Assembly: GCA_002049495.1 (NCBI GenBank)
Contig: LLYS01000001.1
Span: 124,001 to 188,000 of the forward strand
Direction of reading: 5' to 3'
DNA: 64,000 bases
Origin: Epsilonproteobacteria bacterium tcs-49
GTDB taxonomy: Bacteria > Campylobacterota > Campylobacteria > Campylobacterales > Sulfurovaceae
Program-made: the position numbers and the translations under genes
In this document: piece after piece, positions 1-10,467 of the stretch
Layout of the letters: every line of letters begins with the position of its first letter
Numbering within the stretch: position 1 is the stretch's first letter
The notes under the pieces: model-generated
Databases searched by the model: none
Told to the model about the DNA's origin: nothing
Seen by the model: only the letters and a program-made list of their open reading frames with translations

Positions 1-2
1 GC

Positions 3-182
3 GACGACATCGAAAAGCTGCGTGCCGGGCGGGAAGGGATCTTGCAGGGCTTTAAAGACGCCGAACGCATCTGGGGGGAGAAACTTCCCGAGATCAGTTA
101 CAAAACCCTGGATAAAACCCTAGAAATGATCGATAAAAAGATCGAGGAGCTGGGCTACAGCGTCATCGACGAACAGGCATAA
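3..182 (+). CDS. C-terminal end of an unidentified protein (partial)
   Basis: The window opens inside an open frame that ends with TAA at 180-182. About 59 codons are visible, coding for a charged, probably helical tail rich in Lys, Glu and Asp that ends in ELGYSVIDEQA. The frame has the same G+C-rich codon choice as the host genes. I do not recognise the family from this fragment. It converges on the sensor kinase gene that follows: the two stop codons lie side by side. Confidence 0.5.
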   Translation, partial: DDIEKLRAGREGILQGFKDAERIWGEKLPEISYKTLDKTLEMIDKKIEELGYSVIDEQA

Positions 183-2075
183 TCACGCCTGTTCGGGCAG
201 CTCGATCACAAAGCGGCTTCCCCCTTGGCAACGCTCATAATACAGCCGCCCTTTTAAATTTTTTTCAACGATGGTCTTGGACATATAGAGGCCGATTCCC
301 GTACCTTCCCCCTCCTCTTTTGTCGTAAAGTAGGGTTCAAAGATGCGCGGCAAGACATCCCCGTCGATGCCGCCCGCGTTATCCTCGACCGCACAGATCA
401 CCCGAGCGTTTTGAGTTTCGCAGGAAAGTATGATGCGGGGGTTTTCCTCATTTTGTTTCAAAAGGGCGTCTTTGGCATTGTTGATAAGATTCAAAAACAC
501 TTGCTGCAACTGCCCCTTGTACGCCGTGATCGCGACGCCGGGAACACACCGCATCACAACCTCTATCCCGTGGTTGTCCAGCTGGGCCTGCTGGAGGTGA
601 AGGGTATCGCGCAAAGCCTGTTCCAGCTTAAAATGCTCACGCTTTTTATCCACTTTAAAAAAGTTTCTGAAATCATCTATCGTTTTGCTCATGAAGCGGA
701 TCGTTTTTGTGTTGCGCTCGATAAATCGGTCGATAAACGCCGCATCCATCAAACCTTCCTCAAAATCATCCTCAAGGTTTTGGATATTGATATTAAGCGC
801 ATTGATCGGCTGTCGCCACTGGTGGGCGATCGCTCCGATCATCTCTCCCATCGCCGCGAGTTTGGCCTGCTGCTGCAGCAGCTCATCTTTTTGGCGATTT
901 TTCGCGATCTCGCTTTGCACCCTTTTTTCCAGCTGCTCGTTGAGCTCCTGAAGCTGCCCGTGGAGGCGTTTTAATTCGCTGATATCGATGACCGAAGAGA
1001 TGCGTACCCGCTGTTTATTCCAAATAATCTCCCTGCCTTTGACCAGTACGTCGACGGTTTTGCCGTCTTTGGTCAGCACCTGCGTCTCATAGGGTTGGGT
1101 ATCGCTTTTTTGCAACTGCTCTTTGATGATCCCGTGCTGCTTTGCGGGAATAAAGCGCTCGATCCGCTCCCCGATAAAGTCCCTCTCCTCATAGCCAAAC
1201 ATCTCCCTGGCCACGCGGTTGCTTTTGATCCCCCGATACTCCATATCAAAGATCATGATCGCTTCTAAAGTGGATTCAAGGAGCATCTCAAAGCTTTCCA
1301 GCGAATTTTGCAACTCCCGATTATGCTTTTTCGTGATGTAGTTGTAATACCCCATCAATCCAAGTACCGCCGCGACGACTCCGAAAACCGCAAACACCCA
1401 GCGATAATCGGCGCGCTCGACCAGCTTGACGTCCAGCCACTTGCGCTCGATCGCCGTTTTGTCATCCGGTGGTATCGATTGCAGCGTTTGGTTCAGCAGA
1501 TAAAGCAGCTTGGGTTTTTCTTTGCTCACCGCCATGGAGAGGGCATACTCCATAGAGCTGTACCCCGCGATCTGCAGATTGTTCAAGCCGTATCTGCTGA
1601 TATGGTACGAAGCCACGGGAAGCGTAGCCATGGTAAAGTCCGCTTCCCCCCGGTTAACCGCCTGCAGCGATTGCAGGTAGCCTTTGGTTTCCATGATCTC
1701 AATAGAGGGGTAGCGCTTCTTCACCAGATCGATCAAGCCGCTGCCGCGCTTTCTGGCCATGACCTTGCCCCGCATCATCTCCAAGCCGTGGATAAAGGGG
1801 TGATCGTCGCGGGCGATAAACGCGAGCCTATAGCGCAGATAGGGTTGGGTAAAATCCGCATACCCTTTCCTGCTTTCGGTGACCGTAGCCGCGGGTAAAA
1901 AGTCGCACGTACCCGCTTTTAACAGCTCCTGGGACTCTTTCCACGAATCGGTGGGCAGATGCTCAAACTTTACGCCAAGACGCTGCTGCACAAGCTTCAT
2001 CACATCCATAGCGATTCCGTGAACCTCTTTGTTTTGCACATACTCTATGGGTTTCCAGTTGGGGTTGTTGCACAT
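183..2075 (-). CDS. Sensor histidine kinase, C-terminal part of an amber-split gene
   Basis: Kinase half of a two-component sensor. In order it shows a bacterial extracellular solute-binding (SBP_bac_3) domain (about residues 1-215), one membrane span (about 225-247), a PAS domain (about 258-365), a coiled coil, a HisKA box with the phospho-acceptor in AIAHQWRQPIN, and an HATPase_c domain with N box (NLINNAKDAL), G1 (DNAGGID) and G2 (GTGIGLYMSK). The open frame has no signal peptide although its first domain should be periplasmic. The frame continues upstream without a shift through six codons to a TAG at 2094-2096 and then into the preceding gene. The pair therefore reads as one 910-residue BvgS-like sensor with two tandem binding domains, interrupted by an amber codon. 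On its own, this half would have its sensory domain in the cytoplasm. Confidence 0.8.
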   Translation of the reverse strand: MCNNPNWKPIEYVQNKEVHGIAMDVMKLVQQRLGVKFEHLPTDSWKESQELLKAGTCDFLPAATVTESRKGYADFTQPYLRYRLAFIARDDHPFIHGLEMMRGKVMARKRGSGLIDLVKKRYPSIEIMETKGYLQSLQAVNRGEADFTMATLPVASYHISRYGLNNLQIAGYSSMEYALSMAVSKEKPKLLYLLNQTLQSIPPDDKTAIERKWLDVKLVERADYRWVFAVFGVVAAVLGLMGYYNYITKKHNRELQNSLESFEMLLESTLEAIMIFDMEYRGIKSNRVAREMFGYEERDFIGERIERFIPAKQHGIIKEQLQKSDTQPYETQVLTKDGKTVDVLVKGREIIWNKQRVRISSVIDISELKRLHGQLQELNEQLEKRVQSEIAKNRQKDELLQQQAKLAAMGEMIGAIAHQWRQPINALNINIQNLEDDFEEGLMDAAFIDRFIERNTKTIRFMSKTIDDFRNFFKVDKKREHFKLEQALRDTLHLQQAQLDNHGIEVVMRCVPGVAITAYKGQLQQVFLNLINNAKDALLKQNEENPRIILSCETQNARVICAVEDNAGGIDGDVLPRIFEPYFTTKEEGEGTGIGLYMSKTIVEKNLKGRLYYERCQGGSRFVIELPEQA

Positions 2076-2093
2076 GACAAAGGGGCTGTTTTG

Positions 2094-2915
2094 CTACAGA
2101 TAGCGCCGTTCGCTTTTGGAAAGCAGCTGCAAAAACTTTTCATCGCCGCTTCTGTTGGTATGCAGCCACTTGGCGATGATGGCGTTGATTTCGCGCTGGC
2201 TGATCTGTTCGTAGGTTTTGTTTAAAATCGCATGCAGCATAGGGCTTTTGCGGCTGGTGAGCAGGTGCAGCCCCGAAGCTGGCAGCGCGCTTTGGGGCAG
2301 CGCTTTGATCCCGGTGATCACGTTTTCGTAGAGGTAGTTCAGTACCGTCACCTGCGCCCCTATATAGGCGCTTACCCTGCCCTCAAGAACCAGATCGATC
2401 GCTTCTTCAAGCGTCTCGGTAAAAACGATCTCAATTTCGGGATAGTTTTCGCGTATCTTGGGGATGGTGCCGTAATCTTTGATCAGCGCGATCTTTTTTC
2501 CCCGAAGATCTTCAAATCCATTGATCTTGCTGTTTTGCTCCCTGACGAAGATATACTCTTTCATTTTATAGTAGGGATCGCTGTAAAACCCGTACTCGGC
2601 ACGCTCTTTGGTGTAGTACGCCCCGGGGAGCAGATCGATCTCCCCCGCTTTGAGCTGCTGCAGCATCTGCGTCCAGGGCTTGGAGACAAAGCGCACCTGC
2701 AACCCCGAACGCTCAATGATCAACCGTAGGATTTCACCGCTGATCCCGTCCACTTCACCGCGCTTATTCATAAAGATAATAGGCGACCAGCTGTCGATTC
2801 CCACCGTTACGGTATGGTTATCGATCCACTCTTGCTGCTGCCTGGTAAAATCCGGCGTATTTGCGCTGCATAGGGTTAAAAAAAGAAGATAAAGGAGAAA
2901 AAAACGTTTCATCAC
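2094..2915 (-). CDS. Periplasmic solute-binding domain, N-terminal part of an amber-split sensor kinase
   Basis: 273-residue SBP_bac_3 (amino-acid-binding-like) domain with an N-terminal signal peptide (MKRFFLLYLLFLTLCSA). The first codon may be GTG at 2915 or ATG at 2912. It ends in LLSKSERRYL followed by TAG. That ending is the usual linker between two tandem binding domains of BvgS-like kinases. The reading frame then continues, with no other stop, into the kinase gene at 2075. The gene could still produce a secreted binding protein, but the family and the frame continuity point to a nonsense mutation in one large sensor gene. Confidence 0.8.
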   Translation of the reverse strand: MMKRFFLLYLLFLTLCSANTPDFTRQQQEWIDNHTVTVGIDSWSPIIFMNKRGEVDGISGEILRLIIERSGLQVRFVSKPWTQMLQQLKAGEIDLLPGAYYTKERAEYGFYSDPYYKMKEYIFVREQNSKINGFEDLRGKKIALIKDYGTIPKIRENYPEIEIVFTETLEEAIDLVLEGRVSAYIGAQVTVLNYLYENVITGIKALPQSALPASGLHLLTSRKSPMLHAILNKTYEQISQREINAIIAKWLHTNRSGDEKFLQLLSKSERRYL

Positions 2916-2998
2916 ACCTGCCGAGAGTTTAAAATAGTCTATATGCTACAGGAAGTTTCATAAAATATCGTTTAACCCAACCTGAACCCGCCATTTGC

Positions 2999-3004
2999 TA
3001 TAAT
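2999..3004 (+). promoter_or_regulatory. -10 box upstream of valS
   Basis: A perfect TATAAT lies 50 bp before the valS start, with no convincing -35 box, as is common in Campylobacterota. A ribosome-binding AGGA at 3047-3050 precedes the ATG at 3054. Confidence 0.5.
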
Positions 3005-3053
3005 TGCGCAATTTAATAACAATTTTCTTATATCATAGGCTAGGACAGGATTT

Positions 3054-5659
<2,606 letters not shown>

Positions 5660-5660
<1 letters not shown>

Positions 5661-6688
5661 TGCCCTTTAGCAAAGCCAACCGAAGCGGTACGATCAGCGG
5701 TATCATCTTTGTCGCTATCTTCGCCGCTGCGGCGACCTTTATCTCCACCCTCTCCTACTTCTCCGCTTTGGGGATCAGCCCCCTGGTCATCGGGATCGTA
5801 CTGGGAATCTTTTATGCCAACACCCTGCGTAACCGTCTGCCCGAAGCGTGGAGCCCCGGGATCGTCTTCAGCGCCAAAAAAATCCTGCGTTTTGCTATCG
5901 TTTTGTACGGCTTCAATATCAGCTTCCAGCAGATCGCTTCGGTGGGTCTGGAGGGCTTCACCGTCTCGGTGCTGATTGTGCTTAGCACCATGATCGTGGG
6001 TATCGTCGCGGGGACGAAGCTGTTTAAGATGGATTTTCAAACCTCCGCGCTCACCGCTTCGGGCGGGGCGGTGTGCGGCGCTGCGGCGGTACTGGCTACC
6101 GAACCGGTGCTCAAAGCCCCCGCGTACAAAAGCGCCGTGGCCGTTTCCATGGTGGTGCTTTTCGGTACCGCGGCGATGTTCCTTTATCCGGCGATGTATG
6201 GCTGGGGGATTTTGGATATGAGCGATTACGAGTTCGGTATCTACGTGGGCGCGACGATCCATGAGGTGGCGCAGGTGGTCGCCGTGGGGCTTGGCTTTGG
6301 CGGAGAGATCGCCAATGATGCCATTATCGTCAAGATGACGCGGGTGATGCTCATCGCGCCCATGCTGCTGATTATGGGCTTTTTGATCAACCGCTTCGGC
6401 AGTATAGAAAGCGGCAAAAACTCCGTGGTGATCCCCTGGTTTGCGCTCTATTTTATCGGGGTCAGCGCCCTGCACTCTTTGCATATCCTGCCTGTCTCTC
6501 TCGTCGACGTGATCTTGCAGATCGATACCTTTTTGCTCACTATGGCGATGACGGCACTGGGAATGGAGACGGTTTTTAGCAAGTTCAAAGGGCTTGGGCT
6601 TGCGCCCTTTTACACGGCGCTGACGATGTTTGTCTGGCTGCTGGTGGGGGGATACTTTATCACCAAAGGGGTGGTCGCGCTACTGTAG
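5660..6688 (+). CDS. YeiH/UPF0324 family membrane transporter
   Basis: 342-residue polytopic inner-membrane protein of the family annotated as putative sulfate exporter (Cons_hypoth698). It shows about ten hydrophobic segments, with the conserved loop SGGAVCGAAAV and the HEVAQVVAVGLGFG segment near residues 197-213, which are typical of the family. Its substrate is not established from sequence. Translation probably couples to valS through the one-base TAATG overlap. Its 3' end overlaps by nine bases with the convergent purN gene. Confidence 0.85.
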
Positions 6689-7174
6689 CAGCTGCGCTAC
6701 CACCTTGGGCAGATGCTCATGCTCCGCGGCTTTGAGCCGCCGCATATACTCCGTAAAGTCGCAATCCGCATCCAACGGCACCTGCGCGATAATCTCTCCG
6801 TCATCGAGCTTTTCATTGACATAGTGGATCGTAATCCCGCAGTGCTTTTTATCCTCAAAGGAGCGCTTTTGCGCGTGCAGCCCCTTGTAGTGGGGCAACA
6901 ACGAGGGGTGGATATTGATCATGCGGTAACGCGCCGTCACCTCCGCGGGCATGATGCGCATAAACCCCGCCAAAACGATCAAGCGCGGATCATAGCTTTG
7001 CAGTCTTTGGAGTATCTCATCGGTGCTTTTGATCACCTCTACGGGGATATTTCGCTTTTCAAACGCCGCGATCGCTTCTGAATTTGGCTCATTTGTAAAG
7101 CCCGCCTGGACGGGAAAGTCCCGCTCAAGCAGATTTCGCGCGTTGGAGCCGCCCTTGCCGAAAAATATGATCAT
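6680..7174 (-). CDS. purN: Phosphoribosylglycinamide formyltransferase
   Basis: Transfers a formyl group from 10-formyl-THF to GAR in purine synthesis. The 164-residue protein has the GART core: a short glycine loop GKGGSN, VLAGFMRI, the catalytic N-x-H in INIHPSLLPHYKG, and the aspartate of KLDDGEII. It is shorter than the E. coli enzyme (212 residues), with losses mostly in the N-terminal nucleotide-binding half, so a related formyltransferase role cannot be ruled out. It is transcribed toward the YeiH-like gene and overlaps its end. Confidence 0.85.
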   Translation of the reverse strand: MIIFFGKGGSNARNLLERDFPVQAGFTNEPNSEAIAAFEKRNIPVEVIKSTDEILQRLQSYDPRLIVLAGFMRIMPAEVTARYRMINIHPSLLPHYKGLHAQKRSFEDKKHCGITIHYVNEKLDDGEIIAQVPLDADCDFTEYMRRLKAAEHEHLPKVVAQLLQ

Positions 7175-7215
7175 ACAACCGCCTCTTTTTTAGCGCAATT
7201 GTATAGCATGGGGGC

Positions 7216-8064
7216 TTAATCTTTTGTATACTTGTTGTATTTTCCCACCGCAAAGATCATCAGCGAGACACCCAGGATCAGATAAAGCGCATTTGCCATG
7301 TCGGTGTAATCGATCAAAGCGATTTTAAACACTACCATCAGCGCTTCGATAGAAAGCGCGATGATGATGGAGATGAGAAACTTGGTAAAGACTTTGTTCT
7401 CATCCTTGTTCTCCCCCGCGACCGATTTGAAAAAGATCTCCTGTTCCAAAATCGTTTTGGACAGATCGTAGATCGCCAGTCCCAGTGTAAGGGCGATAAT
7501 CGCTTTGAAGGTGGATTCGAGGTTGAAATGCTCCAGATCCACCACCGAAGCGCCGAAGATATAGATGGCATATACCCCGAGAAACACGGAGAAAAACAGC
7601 AGCGAAAAGCCCATAAACCCGTAGACGAACTTGTTGAGCCCCCGTGAGAGGCGGTGGCTTTGGATAAGCCCCAGCTGCTCCAGGATCGCTACCACATCCA
7701 GGTCGATCACCAGGTAGCCCCCTTCGATCTTTTCGGCGAAGGTGACATTGGTCTTGCCCGTCCCGGCACTGATGTAGGGGTTGCTCAAAAAGTAGTTTTT
7801 ATTGCTAAAAAGCACCTTGTCAAAGTAGAAGGACTTGGACACCCCCAGCCGGCTGTCGTCGGATCTGGAGCGGTAGTAGTACGGTGAGGCAAGCTTGTAA
7901 TCGTCATCGACGAAGTACACCAGCTGCGCGCAGTGCATGGTGCTGAAAACGCGGCTGACGTTTTCTTTGGTTACGTGTTTGATGTGCAAACGTTCGATGG
8001 TATTACTGACAAAGTTTTCTATCATCTCTCTGTTTTGCTTATAGGTTGCTATTAACTCTTTCAT
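7216..8064 (-). CDS. Membrane protein with PDC/Cache-like sensory domain
   Basis: 282 residues. The N-terminal 150 residues resemble a small PDC/Cache-type sensor (VYFVDDDYKLASPYYY, then a strand-rich stretch and GGYLVIDLDV). Four hydrophobic helices follow at about residues 153-178, 190-208, 226-252 and 258-276. There is no kinase, GGDEF or methyl-accepting output, so the signalling partner is not visible. An AGGATC ribosome-binding site precedes the ATG. This is the last host-like gene before the A+T-rich integron. Similar proteins of unknown role are common in Campylobacterota. Confidence 0.6.
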   Translation of the reverse strand: MKELIATYKQNREMIENFVSNTIERLHIKHVTKENVSRVFSTMHCAQLVYFVDDDYKLASPYYYRSRSDDSRLGVSKSFYFDKVLFSNKNYFLSNPYISAGTGKTNVTFAEKIEGGYLVIDLDVVAILEQLGLIQSHRLSRGLNKFVYGFMGFSLLFFSVFLGVYAIYIFGASVVDLEHFNLESTFKAIIALTLGLAIYDLSKTILEQEIFFKSVAGENKDENKVFTKFLISIIIALSIEALMVVFKIALIDYTDMANALYLILGVSLMIFAVGKYNKYTKD

Positions 8065-8189
8065 GACAGATCCTTTCAGACTTATTTGATCCTATAACTA
8101 TTTAGGTTAATTTCTCCTGAAAGTGTCCGGGTTTGCGTGAAATCGTGGGAAAAGCGGAAGAAAGGATCGGCTATGAGCTTATACACGTC

Positions 8190-8222
8190 ATTTACTATAT
8201 AACGGCGCAGCGTCCGGATAAC
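8190..8222 (-). other. Distal end of the cassette array: attC-like remnant
   Basis: Beyond the last full attC, the minus strand reads GTTATCCGGACGCTGCGCC and then GTTATAT. The first part nearly matches the start of the first cassette next to attI (GTTATCTCGGACGCTGCGC, minus strand from 14739). The same sequence motif therefore occurs at both ends of the array. The remnant may be a decayed cassette or half an attC. Confidence 0.45.
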
Positions 8223-8271
8223 GTTTGAGTTCATCGACAGCTTTGCTGTTCGGTGCTAGGATTTGTTAGCT
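8216..8271 (-). other. attC site 4 (last cassette)
   Basis: On the minus strand it begins AGCTAACAAATCC and ends CAAACGTTATCC. The inner arms CCGAACAG and CTGTCGATG pair imperfectly, as expected for attC. The TAA stop of the methyltransferase gene lies inside the first core box. It is about 56 nt long and nearly identical to attC site 3. Confidence 0.85.
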
Positions 8272-9456
8272 ATTTATACTATTTAAAACTTCTTTTAATC
8301 CATATGTAGTTGAATTAATAATTTCTATTTCACCACCTATTGAATCAAGTTCAAATAATGATTTCATATCATTTGTTCTAATTAAAAATGATTTTTTTGA
8401 ATGTTTTGTTTTTACTGCTTTAGCTAATTGCTTGATTGCCTCTTCAATCGTTTCATGTTCTTTTTGGATACGGATTAATATAGGAGTGTTTTGATAAGTC
8501 TCCTTAAGTATAGCATCTATTCCGCTATTTCTTTGAACTGGAACATAATCAATATCATGTAAAAATTTTTCTACTAAAATATCAACATTTCTATATGCAT
8601 CTTTGCCTTTTTTCAATAAATTGGATTCACTCTTTATGGGGTTATCCAATCTTGATTTAGTAAGTTGTATAGCATCCTCTGAAATATCCATACCTATAAC
8701 ATTTCGTTTTTTTAATTTCCCTGCAACTAAAGTTGTACCACTGCCACAAAATGGGTCAAGAATTGTATCTTCTTCATCCGATGCTATTTCAATAATTCTC
8801 TCTAATAGTAATATTGGTTTTTGTGTTGGATACCCAACTCTTTCTTTTGCTTTTGGATTTAAATAAGGTATTTCCCATACATCATTTAAGGGAACACCTT
8901 TTTTGGAATCACTATTTATTGTATTTCCATTTTCATCTTTAGCATATACTGTTTTCCCGCTATTATCTCTAACTCTTTTTTGTAAAATCTGATCAATATT
9001 TGTAGTTTCAGAATAATTATTATAAATTGTTTTGAACTTAAAATCTTTAGTCTTTGAGTAGAAATATATTGTTTGATGAGATGGTAGTAAACCTTTTCTT
9101 GAATTTGACCATCTTTTATAATACCAAATTATTTCAGACTGGAATTGATTTATGCCAAAAATATTATCTAAAAGAGTTTTAACTATATGAGTTGAATTTT
9201 TGTCACAATGAACAAAAATACTTCCTGTTTCTTTGAGCACTCTTCTTAATTGGATTAGTCTATAATATAAAAACTCTGCGTATTCCTCATTGCTTTTCCA
9301 AATATCTTTATATGAAAATTCTTTACTTCCATCTCTTGTTTTTAGTTTTTGTATTGTATTAGTAAAAAATGGTGGATCTAAATAAATCAAATCTACGCTA
9401 TTGTCTTTAAAATCTTTTAGCAGATTTAAACAATCACCTTGCAAAATTCTTTCCAT
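8266..9456 (-). CDS. Site-specific DNA methyltransferase (N6-A or N4-C, beta type)
   Basis: 396 residues. Motif IV is DPPF (after VDLIYL, about residues 27-30) and the SAM-binding motif I is FCGSGTT (about 237-243), which lies after motif IV, the order of beta-class amino-methyltransferases. About 130 C-terminal residues beyond the catalytic fold are of unknown role, possibly target recognition. It follows the restriction gene by five bases on the same strand and in the same cassette, so it is the protecting partner of that enzyme. The ATG has CTGGAG upstream. The gene is very A+T-rich compared with the host. Its stop codon is in attC site 4. Confidence 0.88.
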   Translation of the reverse strand: MERILQGDCLNLLKDFKDNSVDLIYLDPPFFTNTIQKLKTRDGSKEFSYKDIWKSNEEYAEFLYYRLIQLRRVLKETGSIFVHCDKNSTHIVKTLLDNIFGINQFQSEIIWYYKRWSNSRKGLLPSHQTIYFYSKTKDFKFKTIYNNYSETTNIDQILQKRVRDNSGKTVYAKDENGNTINSDSKKGVPLNDVWEIPYLNPKAKERVGYPTQKPILLLERIIEIASDEEDTILDPFCGSGTTLVAGKLKKRNVIGMDISEDAIQLTKSRLDNPIKSESNLLKKGKDAYRNVDILVEKFLHDIDYVPVQRNSGIDAILKETYQNTPILIRIQKEHETIEEAIKQLAKAVKTKHSKKSFLIRTNDMKSLFELDSIGGEIEIINSTTYGLKEVLNSINS

Positions 9457-9461
9457 ATTTA

Positions 9462-10373
9462 TTATGCTCCAGAATTTTCTTTTGCGATTTTTTCTAAAAT
9501 GTTTTTTAAGTCTATATTTGTTCTATTTTTAACATATTCCCAAGCACTATCCCCATAATAGTATTCTCCTCCTATTCCATTGTAAAGAGTTTCAAGTGTA
9601 TTTTGGATTTTTATTGCTTGTTCACGATTTGGATAATAAAACATTACTCTAATTGGATTATATCCAGCGTCATGAATGACTCTGATTCTCGTATGTTCTT
9701 TTGTTATGTGGTCACCGTCAGTTGTAGCATCTCTCCATTTTATTTCTATTGCATTATTACCTTCTAAGCAATCAATTTCAAAAGTTTTTGGTCGTGTACC
9801 TAAAGTATTTGGTATTTTTGTTGTTGCTGAATCAGGAAATTTATGTAAAAAACATAGTTTTGTAGCTTCTTCTAAAAAAGAACCTGCATATTTATATAAA
9901 AAACGTCCTTTATTTTGGTACAAATCTATCAAATGTCCTTCTTCATCTGTCACACCTAAAACTTGATAAACTAAATAGTGTGATTTATCATCACTTTCCA
10001 TCTCTTCCATTCTATCATCAATTTTTCTTTTTAAATTATCTGCATATATTTTTGCTAAATCTTTTATTTCTTGTTCTATATTCATTAAAATTTTTTCCTC
10101 TAATTTTTCTATTTCTTCTTCAAGAATACTAAGTCCTGACGGATAAGAAGTAATAAGCCCTTCATAAAGTATATCTTCAAAAATATGTGATATATCATTT
10201 TCTTCATTTGGGTTATAGTTTATCCTATTTTCATTGATGAAGTTATTTTCTTCTTTTAATAATTCATCATACTCTTCTATTGAAAGTTTATCTAAATATT
10301 CATTTAACTCTTCATATTGTTTTTCTTTACGCTGCAATAGGTTTTGCAATTCAATTAAATAGTCATTGTCCAA
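9462..10373 (-). CDS. Type II restriction endonuclease, ApaLI-like
   Basis: 303 residues. The N-terminal 140 residues are acidic and helical. The C-terminal half has a PD-(D/E)xK-like core: FEIDCLEGNNAIEIKWRDAT, with Asp in EID and the E-x-K of EIK, then TKEHTRIRVIHDAGY and RVMFYYPNREQA. This looks like the ApaLI family (recognition GTGCAC in ApaLI), but the specificity here is not known. The likely start is a TTG at 10373 with AAGGA six bases upstream. It is first in a two-gene cassette with the methyltransferase. The endonuclease is translated before its methyltransferase, an order that usually needs a control mechanism on entry into a new host; no control gene is visible. Confidence 0.65.
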   Translation of the reverse strand: MDNDYLIELQNLLQRKEKQYEELNEYLDKLSIEEYDELLKEENNFINENRINYNPNEENDISHIFEDILYEGLITSYPSGLSILEEEIEKLEEKILMNIEQEIKDLAKIYADNLKRKIDDRMEEMESDDKSHYLVYQVLGVTDEEGHLIDLYQNKGRFLYKYAGSFLEEATKLCFLHKFPDSATTKIPNTLGTRPKTFEIDCLEGNNAIEIKWRDATTDGDHITKEHTRIRVIHDAGYNPIRVMFYYPNREQAIKIQNTLETLYNGIGGEYYYGDSAWEYVKNRTNIDLKNILEKIAKENSGA

Positions 10374-10388
10374 AAATAATCCTTATAT

Positions 10389-10445
10389 AGCTAACGTTTG
10401 ACTTCACCGACAGGGTGTCCTGTTCGGTGCTAGGATTTGTTGTAC
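10389..10445 (-). other. attC site 3
   Basis: On the minus strand it begins GTACAACAAATCC and ends GTCAAACGTTAGCT, with inner arms CCGAACAGG and CCTGTCGG. It is 57 nt long and differs from attC site 4 at only about a dozen positions. It separates the three-gene cassette from the restriction-modification cassette. Confidence 0.85.
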
Positions 10446-10467
10446 TTTTTTCAGCAAAAATTTGGTT

